This document shows positions 24,065 through 34,567 of a stretch of DNA of 64,000 nucleotides, one piece after another. The translations under genes and the position numbers were made by a program. The DNA lies in the NCBI RefSeq assembly GCF_028640845.1, contig NC_080540.1, positions 232,527,794-232,591,793 on the forward strand, given 5' to 3'. The stretch is from Ahaetulla prasina (taxonomy: Eukaryota; Chordata; Lepidosauria; Squamata; Colubridae). The stretch's first letter is position 1, and every line of letters starts with the position of its first letter. The notes beneath the pieces were generated by a model. That model worked only from the letters and a program-made list of their open reading frames with translations. It ran no database searches and was not told the DNA's origin.

Positions 24065-25550
24065 AAGTAATTGTCAATAGACAATTATTTCATCTGAATC
24101 TATGAAAGTCCAAAATCAATCATATGCACAAAAAGCTATATAAACTATCCAGGGAAACATAGCTGATAAGTCTAACAATTCTGTTTAGATCAAGAGATGC
24201 TAATTAGATGGGACAATGAACCATAGCTTGTTTAATAAGCATCATTTGAAGAACAGAAATAAAATTTTAGATTGATGTAGTCACATAGAAATTTAAAGTT
24301 TCCATTCATTGAATATTTTCATCTCTAATAATCGTATTTCATTTACTTTAGGAAAGTGTGATTTATAAATTGCAGATAAAGATACTAATACTTCTAAAAA
24401 CCACACTTGCACCAGACAAAACTATAAACACTATAGTTTAACGCCTGTTAAATTTCCTTCCTTTTTAAATAAAGAGGAGGGAATGTGCACAATTGTGGCT
24501 GGTTTTTCCCCTTAGGTTGAGAAATCATGGTTTGCTGTTAAATTTAATCTAAGCCAATTTGTATTGCTTCTGGAGTGAAAACTCTTGTTGATAGAGCCTT
24601 AAATGTAATAGGACTGACCTACAAGGGACTGAAAGAAACAACTGTTTAATCATTAACAACCCAGATTAATTAAAAACGTTTGTTATTACTTAGAAGTAGC
24701 CGTAAATCTTGTGGTATTCCAGTTTATCTATTTGCTGTACTGAACCTTGTTTTGATCATATGTGAGGCTCTGTAGTCTCACTGTAGGTGTTTCTATGTAG
24801 ACATTTGCAGAGAAAACATGACTCAGAAAAACAGTGGAAACTTCTAAGGGGGGTGGGGTTGCCTCCAACTTGGTTATTGCTTTTCTTTTAATCTGCTGGA
24901 TGAGACTAGTCAATCATTTACGGCATGTTTGCTATCTATATGTTGATTATAGTCACTTAGTTTTCCCATTATATCAAAGCTACATCAGACCCCTGAAATC
25001 ACTTAGTCTTCCCATCATATCAGCAAATCCCTAAAATCTGAAGTCATTAATGGTTGGAACAAGGTTAAATGAAGGTCAAGCTGTACACGAGATTTGACAT
25101 AATGTGTGATCTCACATCAGTGGGGTTGAGGTATGGGACAATTACGTATGCTCAACAGTTTCTCCATGAAAATCTGCCAGGCAGCTGCTATTTTTCCTAT
25201 AAATGAAAACATACAGATACATAAAAAATGGAGTTTTCTATTTAACCTATCAATAATTTTACCTCAAGAATACTTAATATTTCCCAGGAAAACCTAACAA
25301 GAAAATGCAGACCTCAACATATATTTCAGTCTAAATTGTCTCTCCCTCCAAATCACTGTTCTTAAATTTTAAAGGTGTATTAGACTCAATTGAAGAGTAT
25401 CTAGATACATCCTAATTTTTTTATTATCAATTAAAAATGTAATACTGGTCCCTTTTCACATTCATATTTAAATTAGAGGCATTTACCTGAGCATCTGAAA
25501 GAACTATTTATACTTAGAGGTTCTGGTCCAGACATCAGTCCTAAAGGCAA
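24065..25550. other. Intergenic AT-rich sequence, no gene seen
   Basis: No recognisable element or coding region. Confidence 0.5.
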
Positions 25551-25561
25551 ATGCACTACAC

Positions 25562-26050
25562 CAGTGGTAGTCAACCTGGTCCCTACCGCCCACTAGTGGG
25601 TGTTCCAGCTTTCATGGTGGGCGGTAGGGGTTTTGTCCGATACTGAAGCACTTTCCTTTCTTTAATTTAATTGTCTTTTTAAAAAAATTTCATAGCATTA
25701 TTTTAAAACATTTTCATTAGGTTTTCCTAAAATTCCCAGTGACAATTTAAATTTCTGAAAGTTTAGTTCACATTACGTAAGTGAAACTAAATGGCGCTAT
25801 AGTGCGACCACAAACAAAAGAGCCTCATCCCAGAATAGCTCACACATCTCCCCCCACACCACCCAGCTGTAACAGACAAGCAGAGCTGGTAGCCGGCGCT
25901 CCCCACCAAACCCAATCCACAATGCGCGAGAGGCATGCACAGATGACGATACACGGTGCATTACTGTGGAACCGGTGGGTGGTTAGAAAATTTTACTACT
26001 AACAGAGATACAAAAGTGGGCAGTAGGTATAAAAAGGTTGACTACCCCTG
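25562..26050. mobile_element. 489-bp non-autonomous hAT element
   Basis: The termini are CAGTGGTAGTCAACCT and AGGTTGACTACCCCTG, with a single mismatch between them. They are flanked by a perfect 8-bp duplication CACTACAC (25554-25561 and 26051-26058). Subterminal motifs are cctaccgcccactagtggg and gtgggcagtaggtataaaaa. The GC-richer core gives one 73-codon chance frame but no transposase. It resembles OposCharlie-type hAT sequences as I remember them, which I cannot verify. Confidence 0.93.
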
Positions 26051-26059
26051 CACTACACC

Positions 26060-26637
26060 ATAATGGAGGGAAAGAAACATGACTAGAGCTTGGCCCCATA
26101 TAACTCTTCAGACATATGGATTTGGAATTCAGTTGTTGTTAGATTATACTGCATTTTCAAGAGCACACTTTTCTGAAAAGATCAGGTTTACAGGCTAGAT
26201 TATAAGGTATTCTAATAGAACCCTTTTTTTCAATTGCTACCAGGGCTCAGAAATGAATAAGGATCATGTCTCATTAAAAGTGGAATGGGAATTCCAGTTC
26301 AAAAGAAAAATTAAAAGTTGGGGGGATCCCAAAAACCAGCAGTAGCAACCCATTTCCATATCATTATCCCAAAATTGCACACAAAACTTCACATAATTAC
26401 CAGGACAGCATTCAGGCAAAAGAACATCTTTATTTATTTTAATACATCTACATACAACTGCCTTTAAATAAAGTTTGTGCAGAGTATGATTGCCTGTTAT
26501 TATGCCATTATCAGTTCCTTGGTGTATTTCTATATAATATGTAAAAACAAGCTGGACTTTGATCACATTGCTGCAACTACCATCTTGATCTTTTTGACAT
26601 TGCTGAAAGTCGAATGTTATTTTTTAAATTATGAATG
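26060..26637. other. Intergenic, no gene seen
   Basis: Unassigned AT-rich sequence leading to the left breakpoint of the tandem duplication. Confidence 0.5.
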
Positions 26638-27427
26638 GCATTCTATTTTCTATTTTGTAAGTACACTTGTAGAAACAACGACAATAGTAATAATATAATC
26701 CCCATCATCTAAAGACTATCTGCTTCCTGTTTTAGGCAGTAGTCTCTAGAAAGTGATCTCTGATCTATTAAACCTTTGTCATTTTGTGTATACATTTAAT
26801 GTATATATTTGCATTGAGTGTTTGAAGTATAAAAGCCAAGAAAAAATAGACTTAAGAAAAGAAAAAAAGGGGATAAAATGCAAAATGTAGAAAATAAGAA
26901 CTGGATTGTCTTTCCTGTGAGACCTATTGGCTTCTGGTTATTGTTTAACTAGCCATAAGTAGGTCAGGTAGTGAAAAGGGGGATAAAATGGAGGAAAAAT
27001 AAGCTGATTTTGTTAGGGGCAAGACAAAGCTTTTGCTCAGAAATACACACAAACATATACTTTGAAATATATATTGTATATGCAAGCTTTGGTTAGGGTG
27101 AGGCAGATGACACAGGAGAGGGAAAGAACAAAGTAAGGGTGTTTCAAGCTAACAGAGCTGGGACACCCCTTCCTCTCTGTTGGCAAGTTACCCATGAGCA
27201 AGACGTAAAGGAGACAAGGCAAGAGGCTTTGTGCAAAAAAAATTCTGGATTGTGAGTTGACAGCTTGGCAAATGAGGAGCAGGAGGAGCTGCAAGTTCCA
27301 CCTGTTATGGAATTGCCCAGTAGATTTAGCTGTTGTGGGTTGGAGGGCTACCAGAACTAGATTGGAGATTTAATTGAGGAGGGAGCCCAAAAGAAGACCT
27401 GTCAAATGGGGCTTGAGATTATACAAA

Positions 27428-28354
27428 TTACAGATAGTGCTCAACCTAGAATCACAATTGGACTGGAACGTCCATCACTAAGCAAGGTGATTGCTAAGTG
27501 AGTCATCCTGTAGCTTTTATATTTTTCCCCACAGCCATTAAGATGATCACATGGTTGTTGAGTGAATCCAGGTTTCCCCGAGTGACTTCGCTTGTCAGTA
27601 GCTGGCTGGGAAGTTCACAAGTGACACCTATCCTGCGCGGGCTGCACTGGCTACCTGTGGCCTTCCGGGTGCGCTTCAAGGTGTTGGTGAACGTCTTTAA
27701 AGCGCTCCATGGCATAGGGCCGGGCTACTTACGGGACCGCCTGCTGCTACCGAATACCTCTCACCGACCCGTGCGCTCTCACAGAGAGGGACTCCTCAGG
27801 GTGCCATCGGCGCGACAGTGTCGTCTGGCGACGCCCAGGGGAAGGGCCTTCTCTGTGGGGGCTCCCGCCCTCTGGAACGAACTCCCCCCAGGACTCCGTC
27901 AACTTCCGGACCTCCGAACCTTTCGTCGCAAGCTTAAAACTCACTTATTCATCTGCGCTGGACTGGGTTAGTTTTTAAATTTATGGGTTTTTAATGGGTT
28001 TTTATCTTAAATTTTTAATCTTGGCCAATTTAATAAGTTTTTTAATTGTATTTTAATCGTATTTATATTGTATTATTGTGTATTTTTTATCTGGCTGTGA
28101 ACCGCCCTGAGTCCTTCGGGAGAAGGGCGGTATAAAAATTTAAATAATAATTAAAAAAAATGGCAATCACATGACCCTGGCACACGGCAATCATTGTAAA
28201 TACATGCTGGTTACCAAGAGCTCAGATAGTGACTAAGATGATGCTGCAATGATCATAAGTGCAAGGACATGTCATAAATCAGGTTTTCTTCCAGCAGCAT
28301 TATAACTTCAAGTGATCACTAAACAAATTGTTGTAAATTGAGGATTACTTGTAC
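27428..28354. mobile_element. tagtcctc-family TIR MITE split by an L2-type insertion (copy A)
   Basis: The left part 27428-27622 (gatagtgctcaacctagaat, ttgctaagtgag, cagtagctggctgggaag) and right part 28156-28354 (gcaatcacatgaccctggca, attgttgtaaattgaggatt, acttgtacag) are the two halves of the element that is intact at 47333-47695. The gap is filled by the LINE at 27623-28150. A second copy lies in the duplicated unit at about 29314-30240. Confidence 0.85.
27623..28150 (+). mobile_element. L2-type LINE 3' fragment (copy A)
   Basis: It is 5' truncated and encodes the C-terminal part of ORF2: PILRGLHWLPVAFRVRFKVL, then FKALHGIGPGYLRDRLL, and FSVGAPALWNELPPGLRQLP, ending around 27970. It matches the tail of the long element ending at 57060 nearly residue for residue. 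The 3' hairpin is at 28102-28130 and is followed by an A-rich tail. The frame is open but has no RT domain, so it makes no functional protein. Confidence 0.92.
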
Positions 28355-28524
28355 AGTGAGAGTATTTGCAAGAGAGGAGGGGAATTGATTTACTACAAAA
28401 ACGTACTGCGCTTTTAGGGAAACTGTTCAACTGATTGTATAAGAATTTCATCCCAGAGAAACTGGAGAATTCATCCCAACTGAATTCATTTTTTTTTTAG
28501 ATGTTTGAAGTTATAATCTACTTG

Positions 28525-30408
28525 CATTCTATTTTCTATGTTGTAAGTACACTTGTAGAAACAACGACAATAGTAATAATATAATCCCCATCATCTAAAG
28601 ACTATCTGCTTCCTGTTTTAGGCAGTAGTCTCTAGAAAGTGATCTCTGATCTATTAAACCTTTGTCATTTTGTGTATACATTTAATGTATATATTTGCAT
28701 TGAGTGTTTGAAGTATAAAAGCCAAGAAAAAATAGACTTAAGAAAAGAAAAAAAGGGGATAAAATGCAAAATGTAGAAAATAAGAACTGGATTGTCTTTC
28801 CTGTGAGACCTATTGGCTTCTGGTTATTGTTTAACTAGCCATAAGTAGGTCAGGTAGTGAAAAGGGGGATAAAATGGAGGAAAAATAAGCTGATTTTGTT
28901 AGGGGCAAGACAAAGCTTTTGCTCAGAAATACACACAAACATATACTTTGAAATATATATTGTATATGCAAGCTTTGGTTAGGGTGAGGCAGATGACACA
29001 GGAGAGGGAAAGAACAAAGTAAGGGTGTTTCAAGCTAACAGAGCTGGGACACCCCTTCCTCTCTGTTGGCAAGTTACCCATGAGCAAGACGTAAAGGAGA
29101 CAAGGCAAGAGGCTTTGTGCAAAAAAAATTCTGGATTGTGAGTTGACAGCTTGGCAAATGAGGAGCATGAGGAGCTGCAAGTTCCACCTGTTATGGAATT
29201 GCCCAGTAGATTTAGCTGTTGTGGGTTGGAGGGCTACCAGAACTAGATTGGAGATTTAATTGAGGAGGGAGCCCAAAAGAAGACCTGTCAAATGGGGCTT
29301 GAGATTATACAAATTACAGATAGTGCTCAACCTAGAATCACAATTGGACTGGAACGTCCATCACTAAGCAAGGTGATTGCTAAGTGAGTCATCCTGTAGC
29401 TTTTATATTTTTCCCCACAGCTATTAAGATGATCACATGGTTGTTGAGTGAATCCAGGTTTCCCCGAGTGACTTCGCTTGTCAGTAGCTGGCTGGGAAGT
29501 TCACAAGTGACACCTATCCTGCGCGGGCTGCACTGGCTACCTGTGGCCTTCCGGGTGCGCTTCAAGGTGTTGGTGAACGTCTTTAAAGCGCTCCATGGCA
29601 TAGGGCCGGGCTACTTACGGGACTGCCTGCTGCTACCGAATACCTCTCACCGACCCGTGCGCTCTCACAGAGAGGGACTCCTCAGGGTGCCATCGGCGCG
29701 ACAGTGTCGTCTGGCGACGCCCAGGGGAAGGGACCTCTCTGTGGGGGCTCCCGCCCTCTGGAACAAACTCCCCCCAGGACTCCGTCAACTTCCAGACCTC
29801 CGAACCTTTCGTCGCGAGCTTAAAACTCACTTATTCATCTGCGCTGGACTGGGTTAGTTTTTAAATTTATGGGTTTTTAATGGGTTTTTATCTTAAATTT
29901 TTAATCTTGGCCAATTTAATAAGTTTTTTAATTGTATTTTAATCGTATTTATATTGTATTATTGTGTATTTTTTATCTGGCTGTGAACCGCCCTGAGTCC
30001 TTCGGGAGAAGGGCGGTATAAAAATTTAAATAATAAAAAAAAAATGGCAATCACATGACCCTGGCACACGGCAATCATTGTAAATACATGCTGGTTACCA
30101 AGAGCTCAGATAGTGACTAAGATGATGCTGCAATGATCATAAGTGCAAGGACATGTCATAAATCAGGTTTTCTTCCAGCAGCATTATAACTTCAAGTGAT
30201 CACTAAACAAATTGTTGTAAATTGAGGATTACTTGTACAGTGAGAGTATTTGCAAGAGAGGAGGGGAATTGATTTACTACAAAAACGTACTGCGCTTTTA
30301 GGGAAACTGTTCAACTGATTGTATAAGAATTTCATCCCAGAGAAACTGGAGAATTCATCCCAACTGAATTCATTTTTTTTTTAGATGTTTGAAGTTATAA
30401 TCTACTTG
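28525..30408. repeat. Tandem duplication, copy B (1,884 bp)
   Basis: This is the second copy of the unit at 26639-28524, with the same order of parts. It is two bases shorter because of an A-rich indel at about 30030. It is a recent duplication, or a collapsed/uncollapsed haplotype error in assembly. Confidence 0.97.
29509..30040 (+). mobile_element. L2-type LINE 3' fragment (copy B)
   Basis: This is the duplicated partner of the fragment at 27623. Coding differences include an Arg-to-Cys in the YLRD region and Glu-to-Lys in the LWNELPPG block, both from CpG-type changes. The 3' hairpin is at 29988-30016. Confidence 0.92.
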
Positions 30409-30521
30409 CATACTACTGTTCATGCTATTAACATTGACCTCTGGAGTTGGAATATGTTTTCTTATTGGAATCCCCTGAAGAAAAGGAATCACCTCTTAGA
30501 ATCTCCTTGATGGTGGAAGGG

Positions 30522-30592
30522 GTAGTAGTAGTAGTAGTAGTAATAATAATAATAATAAAACAACAACAACAACAACAACAATAACAACAAAA
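30522..30592. repeat. Compound triplet microsatellite
   Basis: (AGT)n, (AAT)n and (CAA)n runs follow one another. They form the 3' tail, read on the minus strand, of the CR1 immediately to the right. Confidence 0.95.
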
Positions 30593-30915
30593 CAGGGTTG
30601 GAAGGGACCTTGGAGGCCTCCTAGTCCAACCCCCTGCCCAGGCAGGAAACCCTACACCATCTCAGACAGATGGTTATCCAACATTTTCTTAAAAATTTCC
30701 AATGTTGGAGCATTTACAACTTCTGCAGGCAAGTCGTTCCACTTATTAATTTTCTAACTGTCAGGAAATTTCTCCTTAGTTCTAAGTTGCTTCTTTCCTT
30801 GACTAGTTTCCACCCATTGCTTTTTGTTCTACCCTCAGGTGCTTTGGAGAACAGCCCGACTCCCTCTTCTTTGTAGCAACCCCTGAGATGGAAATACATT
30901 CTATAAATGCTGAAA
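30593..30915 (-). mobile_element. CR1 LINE 3' end, antisense
   Basis: The minus strand encodes the CR1 C-terminal pattern: EGVGLFSKAPEGRTKSNGWK, then LVKERSNLELRRNFLTVRKL. This is followed by the 3' terminus with gactaggaggcctccaaggt and cccttccaacc. It matches the C-terminal region of the copy at 39440-40421. It is truncated and frameshifted. Confidence 0.9.
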
Positions 30916-30939
30916 AAAGTCGCATTTGAAGATTCTTTG

Positions 30940-32330
30940 TGAGAAATCAGCACATGAACTCAGGACTGGTCTTTGTGTTACCACAGAAGCTATATAAATC
31001 TATAAAAGGCTCCACTGGGATCACCCACATTTTTCACCCCTACTGGCTGCTGTAGCTAGAGGGATGAAAAAAACTAAAAAAAACCCAAAACACCCTCATA
31101 TAGTTCTGAACAATTATGGGTAGTTAGGTGAATGCTGTTGCTCTTAAAAATTGGTATGGAAACCATAGATGTGAAATATGTTTTTACAGTAAAAGAATTC
31201 CCTGAAGAGAGGCACTCTCTCACAGTTGAGCAAGAACTGGAGAATGATTAAAAACAACAAAAAAGTAGGAACAAGGGTTTTGGTGAGTTCCTGGAGCTAC
31301 TTCTATGGAACTAAGGTATTGTAATAGCTGGGCATGTACTGTGGTAATTTGGTTGGGAAATAGGGAGCCCAATAGTTTGTGGAAAAATTACAGATTTTTT
31401 TAAAAGTAGAAGGTGAAACTGCAGCATCAGAGGAGGAAGATTCTCAGGTAAACAAGTAGATTGTTATTCTGTGCTGGACACAGAAATTGCATGATGTAAA
31501 TGCTTTTCTGGAGTAAAGCCCATTCCTGTTTTGTGACAAAAAAGGATTGGTAATGGATTGGGGTTTATTTTGTTTTTGCTACACAAATGACAATAGATGA
31601 TATCTGTACACATGGGAGAGAGAGGAATTTCAGGAAGGTTTTAAAAACCTTGCCCTGGTTGTGGTTATGTCCCTGTCGTCTTTCCAACCACATGCTCCTG
31701 CCCAGGACTCTTTGGCTATTTGGGAGGGAGGGAATAGCACAGCAGAAGGTAGAAAAGATGGCTGCATCAAGTTTAAAACATCGTCCATATCCTAGCTAAG
31801 AGAAGTAGGGATCCACCCTGCTTTTCCATATTAATGAGGTAAATTAGGGAGGAAGTTCCTCTGGCTCTTCATTAAAGGAAGAGTCCTGCAGGTGCTGGGA
31901 GATCAAAGCAAAAAAAAAATCTGTTGAGTCTCCTAATTGAATAAAGTTTACCACTATATCCATTATATTACACTTTCGGAAGAAAAATAAGGGAAAAACC
32001 AGTCAAACCACGTTCAAAGGAGGAAATCCTACTAGCCCAAATCCAGAGTTTAGAAATTCAGCTGAAGTTACTTTGCTCCAAGTTGAATGGATAATGCTAG
32101 TCAGCAAGAGATAGAATATCTGTATTGATCATTAAAATATCCAAAGAGTTTTCAGTGTTTTCTTTGCCATTTTTAATACCTTGGAGAAAATGGCAACAGT
32201 ATGAATAGAGTTGTTATGTTACTTAAAATGTGAATGATTATTTCAATTCAGATTATTATTTGAATGTAGGGTTATTTTAAAACATCGAGAGTTTCTTAGA
32301 AAAAATCCCATGCTGATTAGAACTGGAAGG
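30940..32330. other. Intergenic, no gene seen
   Basis: No gene or clear repeat was recognised. The 70-codon frame at 31587-31799 has no recognisable domain. Confidence 0.5.
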
Positions 32331-32334
32331 AACA

Positions 32335-32575
32335 ATAGCAACAGCAATAGCACTTAGAGTTATATACCACTACATAGTGCTTTACAGCACTCTGAGCAGT
32401 TTACAATGTCAGCATATTGCTCCCAACAATCTGGGTCCTCATTTTACCAATCTCAGAAGGATGGGAGGTTGAGTCAACCTCAAGCCCTGTCGGGATCAAA
32501 CCCAGGACTGTGGATTTGACTGCAGTATTGCATTCGAATGACTGAGCCACTAGAACTCAGTGGCTCAATACCATA
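32335..32575 (-). repeat. tRNA-related snake-type SINE, antisense
   Basis: In the minus direction it starts gagccactgagttctagtgg (A-box end), followed by a B-box-like ggtttgatcccgac. The body has ggttgactcaacctcccatc, aatgaggacccagattgttg and gcaatatgctgac. The end matches ggtatataactctaagtgc with (TTGCTA)n-like units. The family is common in snake genomes as I recall them. Confidence 0.75.
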
Positions 32576-32966
32576 CCATACTATACCATACATTGCATTT
32601 TAAGGTATTATCTAAATAAGGGGGAATATGCTTAAGCCAATTATGAAAATACTGGCATGTCAGATGATTACATAAGTAGATAATTTCAAACATGGCTTAA
32701 ACAAGATGCTGATCTAAGCATCACATTCATTAATAACTTCGATTCATACTACCTTCTGATATCCAAACATCTAGCTAATCTGATATGTTCTAGTTGAAAA
32801 AATTTAAGGAGGCAAGTGGCTTTTGTTAATTTTGTTATATTGCTTTTTCCTAAGATATTTCTTTATTGATATTCTATAGCCGGAAGTTAAAAAAAATATG
32901 ATAAACAAACAGGAGGCATCAGTTAAATTTGTTGGTTCACTGCATGAACCACTATCTGGACACTAT

Positions 32967-32971
32967 TAAGC

Positions 32972-33002
<31 letters not shown>

Positions 33003-33090
33003 GATCTATCGATCGATCGATCGATCTATCGATCTATCTAATTTATCTATCATCTCTATCTCTATTTCTGTCATCTCTCTCTCTCTCTCA
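32967..33090. repeat. Compound (ATCT)n/(ATCG)n/(CT)n microsatellite
   Basis: A run of tcta tetramers is interleaved with tcga tetramers at about 33001-33045. It then decays into ctatctctatt and (CT)n. Confidence 0.97.
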
Positions 33091-33156
33091 GATGATAGAT
33101 GAGAATATTTAAGGCACCTAAAAAAGACTGATTAGTCCGACTAAAAGTAATTAAGA

Positions 33157-33400
33157 CCCAGTCTGGCGTAGTGGTTAACATGCTGGGTTAGAAATTAGGA
33201 GACTCTGAGTTCCAGTCCAGCCTTAGGCATGAAAGCTAGCTGAGTGACTTTGGGCTAATCTCCCTCACAGAGTTGTTGTGGGAGAAAAAAACGAGGAAGG
33301 AGTACCGCGAGTGTTTGTCTTCTTGCGTTACTCATAAAGTAATAATGGCAGGACAAAAATCTAGTGCATAAAAATAAATGAAATAAATAAATAAATGCTA
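33157..33400 (+). repeat. tRNA-derived SINE, sense
   Basis: It has the A-box region gtctggcgtagtggttaac, B-box-like gagttccagtccagc, and the body gtgactttgggctaatctcc and cacagagttgttgtggg. It ends in (AAAT)n. It lies just upstream of the PCSK5 CpG island. Confidence 0.8.
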
Positions 33401-34072
33401 CAGTTGATAGGCTGAGGGCGGCGACGCTTCCTCCTCGGAATCCCGAGGCAAATGGTTTTCAGAAAGGTTCGGCTCTAGGTCCTTGCTCTGGACGAGGCAG
33501 CCCCACCCCCTGGATTAAATGATTGGCTACCTCCATTCCTCCCCCCCCCCCACTTTCTCTCCCTTCGACTTGCTGACATCTTCCCCAAAGAAGGGGAATC
33601 GGGAAGCGCTAGGACCAAGCAGGCTCGGAGAGACCGCTGGAATCTCTTCTGTGCAGAGTGGTTGCTGCTGCCGCCGCCGCCGCTGCCGCCGCTGCCATTT
33701 CTCCTCGCGTTCCCCGCTTAGACAGAGAAAAGGAGGGGAGAGGGAGGTTACCGAGGCTGACTGAACTCCAAGCGCTGGACTGCCAAGGACTCCCACTGCC
33801 CGCTGCTGCTGCTGCTCCTGCTCTGGACAAGTGTGGAAAGCAGAGCGAGGAGGGCGGGGGGGAGAGGGAGGAGAAAGGCAGTGGGGAACTCAAGCTTGAA
33901 GGGGAGAGGGAAGCCCCGAGAAAGAAGGAAAGAATCCGCTCTTCTCCTGCTCAAGGAAAGAGGCTGAAGCCGAAGAAAGTGTGAGGCGCGCGGGGGAGGG
34001 AGACCGAGTCATAACTTTCCGAAGCCTTCGAAGCCATTCCAGAAACTGGGAGGAAGAAATTTGCCTTCTTCC

Positions 34073-34150
34073 ATGCCCCGGTCACTTCAGCGCTTCTGGA
34101 GATTCAATGCGCTAATTCCGGACTCTTTCTGGCTTTCCTCCTTGAGGTAA
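34073..34150 (+). promoter_or_regulatory. Two short upstream ORFs in the presumed PCSK5 5'UTR
   Basis: An ATG at 34073 opens a 25-codon frame ending in TAA at 34148-34150. A second ATG at 34107 lies inside it in another frame and opens only ATG-CGC-TAA (34107-34115), a two-codon uORF. Both ATGs lack a purine at -3, so leaky scanning to the main ATG at 34367 is expected. They matter only if the transcript starts upstream of 34073 without splicing them out, which the sequence does not show. Confidence 0.5.
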
Positions 34151-34366
34151 CTTTTGAGAAGTCTTGCAGCTGCCGCCGTTGGTAGAAGTGCCCCGTGGGA
34201 AGAGCCTTGGAAGAAGTCCTGAAGGAAAAGAAAAGAGGGAGAAAGTTTCGGCTGAAAACCCGGTGGAAATTTTTTTTTCCCCTCTTCTTTCCCTCTCTCT
34301 CTGTCTCCCCCCACCCGCCCAATCCAGCTGCCTGTTTTTGTGGGGGGCAACTAAAGCGCCGAGAAG

Positions 34367-34567
34367 ATGATCTGGAAGGGCAGCTGCTGCTGCGGTGGTG
34401 TCCGAAGCGGAGGAGATTTTCTGTGCCTTCTCCTTCTCCTGATGGGTTTCTTATTGCCCGCCTGCAGGACTCGCTTGTACACCAACCACTGGGCTGTGAG
34501 GATAAGTGGCGGGCTCCAAGAAGCCAACCGGATAGCGAGCAAGTACGGCTACATCAATATAGGACAG
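34367..34567 (+). CDS. PCSK5: PCSK5 coding exon 1 (signal peptide and start of prodomain)
   Basis: This is the first coding exon of proprotein convertase subtilisin/kexin type 5, a secretory-pathway serine endoprotease that cuts precursors after paired basic residues. It has 67 codons. Residues 1 to about 35 form a signal peptide: a Cys/Gly-rich start with a CCC triplet, then a leucine-rich hydrophobic core at about 18-30 ending in LLPACRT. Prodomain sequence begins at about 36, with the signature YTNHWAV at 38-44 and EANRIASKYGYINIGQ at the end. These favour PCSK5 over PCSK6, whose equivalent region I recall as more divergent. The ATG has A at -3. The exon ends CAG followed by gtaacc, a phase-0 donor that joins in frame to the exon at 59508. 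It lies within a CpG island. I chose this ATG because the signal peptide begins there as in other PC5 proteins. Exon identity is secure; the UTR boundaries are not. Confidence 0.96.

Larger units (their letters stand above)
26639..28524. repeat. Tandem duplication, copy A (1,886 bp)
   Basis: This block is repeated immediately downstream at 28525-30408 with about nine substitutions and one small indel by eye, roughly 99.5 percent identity. The breakpoints share the 4-bp microhomology GCAT: ggcattct at the left edge, ttgcattct at the junction and ttgcatact at the right edge. The unit contains a TIR MITE (27428-28354) that holds an L2-type LINE 3' fragment. Several differences are C-to-T or G-to-A changes at CpG sites. 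Confidence 0.97.

Noticed and set aside
27498..27971. 157-codon frame repeated at 29384, possible duplicated gene.
   Set aside because: The sequence is the C-terminus of an L2-type LINE ORF2 joined to MITE sequence at its start; the duplication copied a repeat, not a host gene.
32967..33050. GATA-type repeat as evidence of a sex-chromosome (Bkm) location.
   Set aside because: A single short array is found on autosomes too; it cannot indicate chromosome type.
34164..34370. A 68-codon frame ending in TGA that overlaps the PCSK5 ATG as ATGA, suggesting termination-reinitiation.
   Set aside because: It opens with TTG, not ATG, and has no protein signature. Only the ATG uORFs at 34073 and 34107 are credible.
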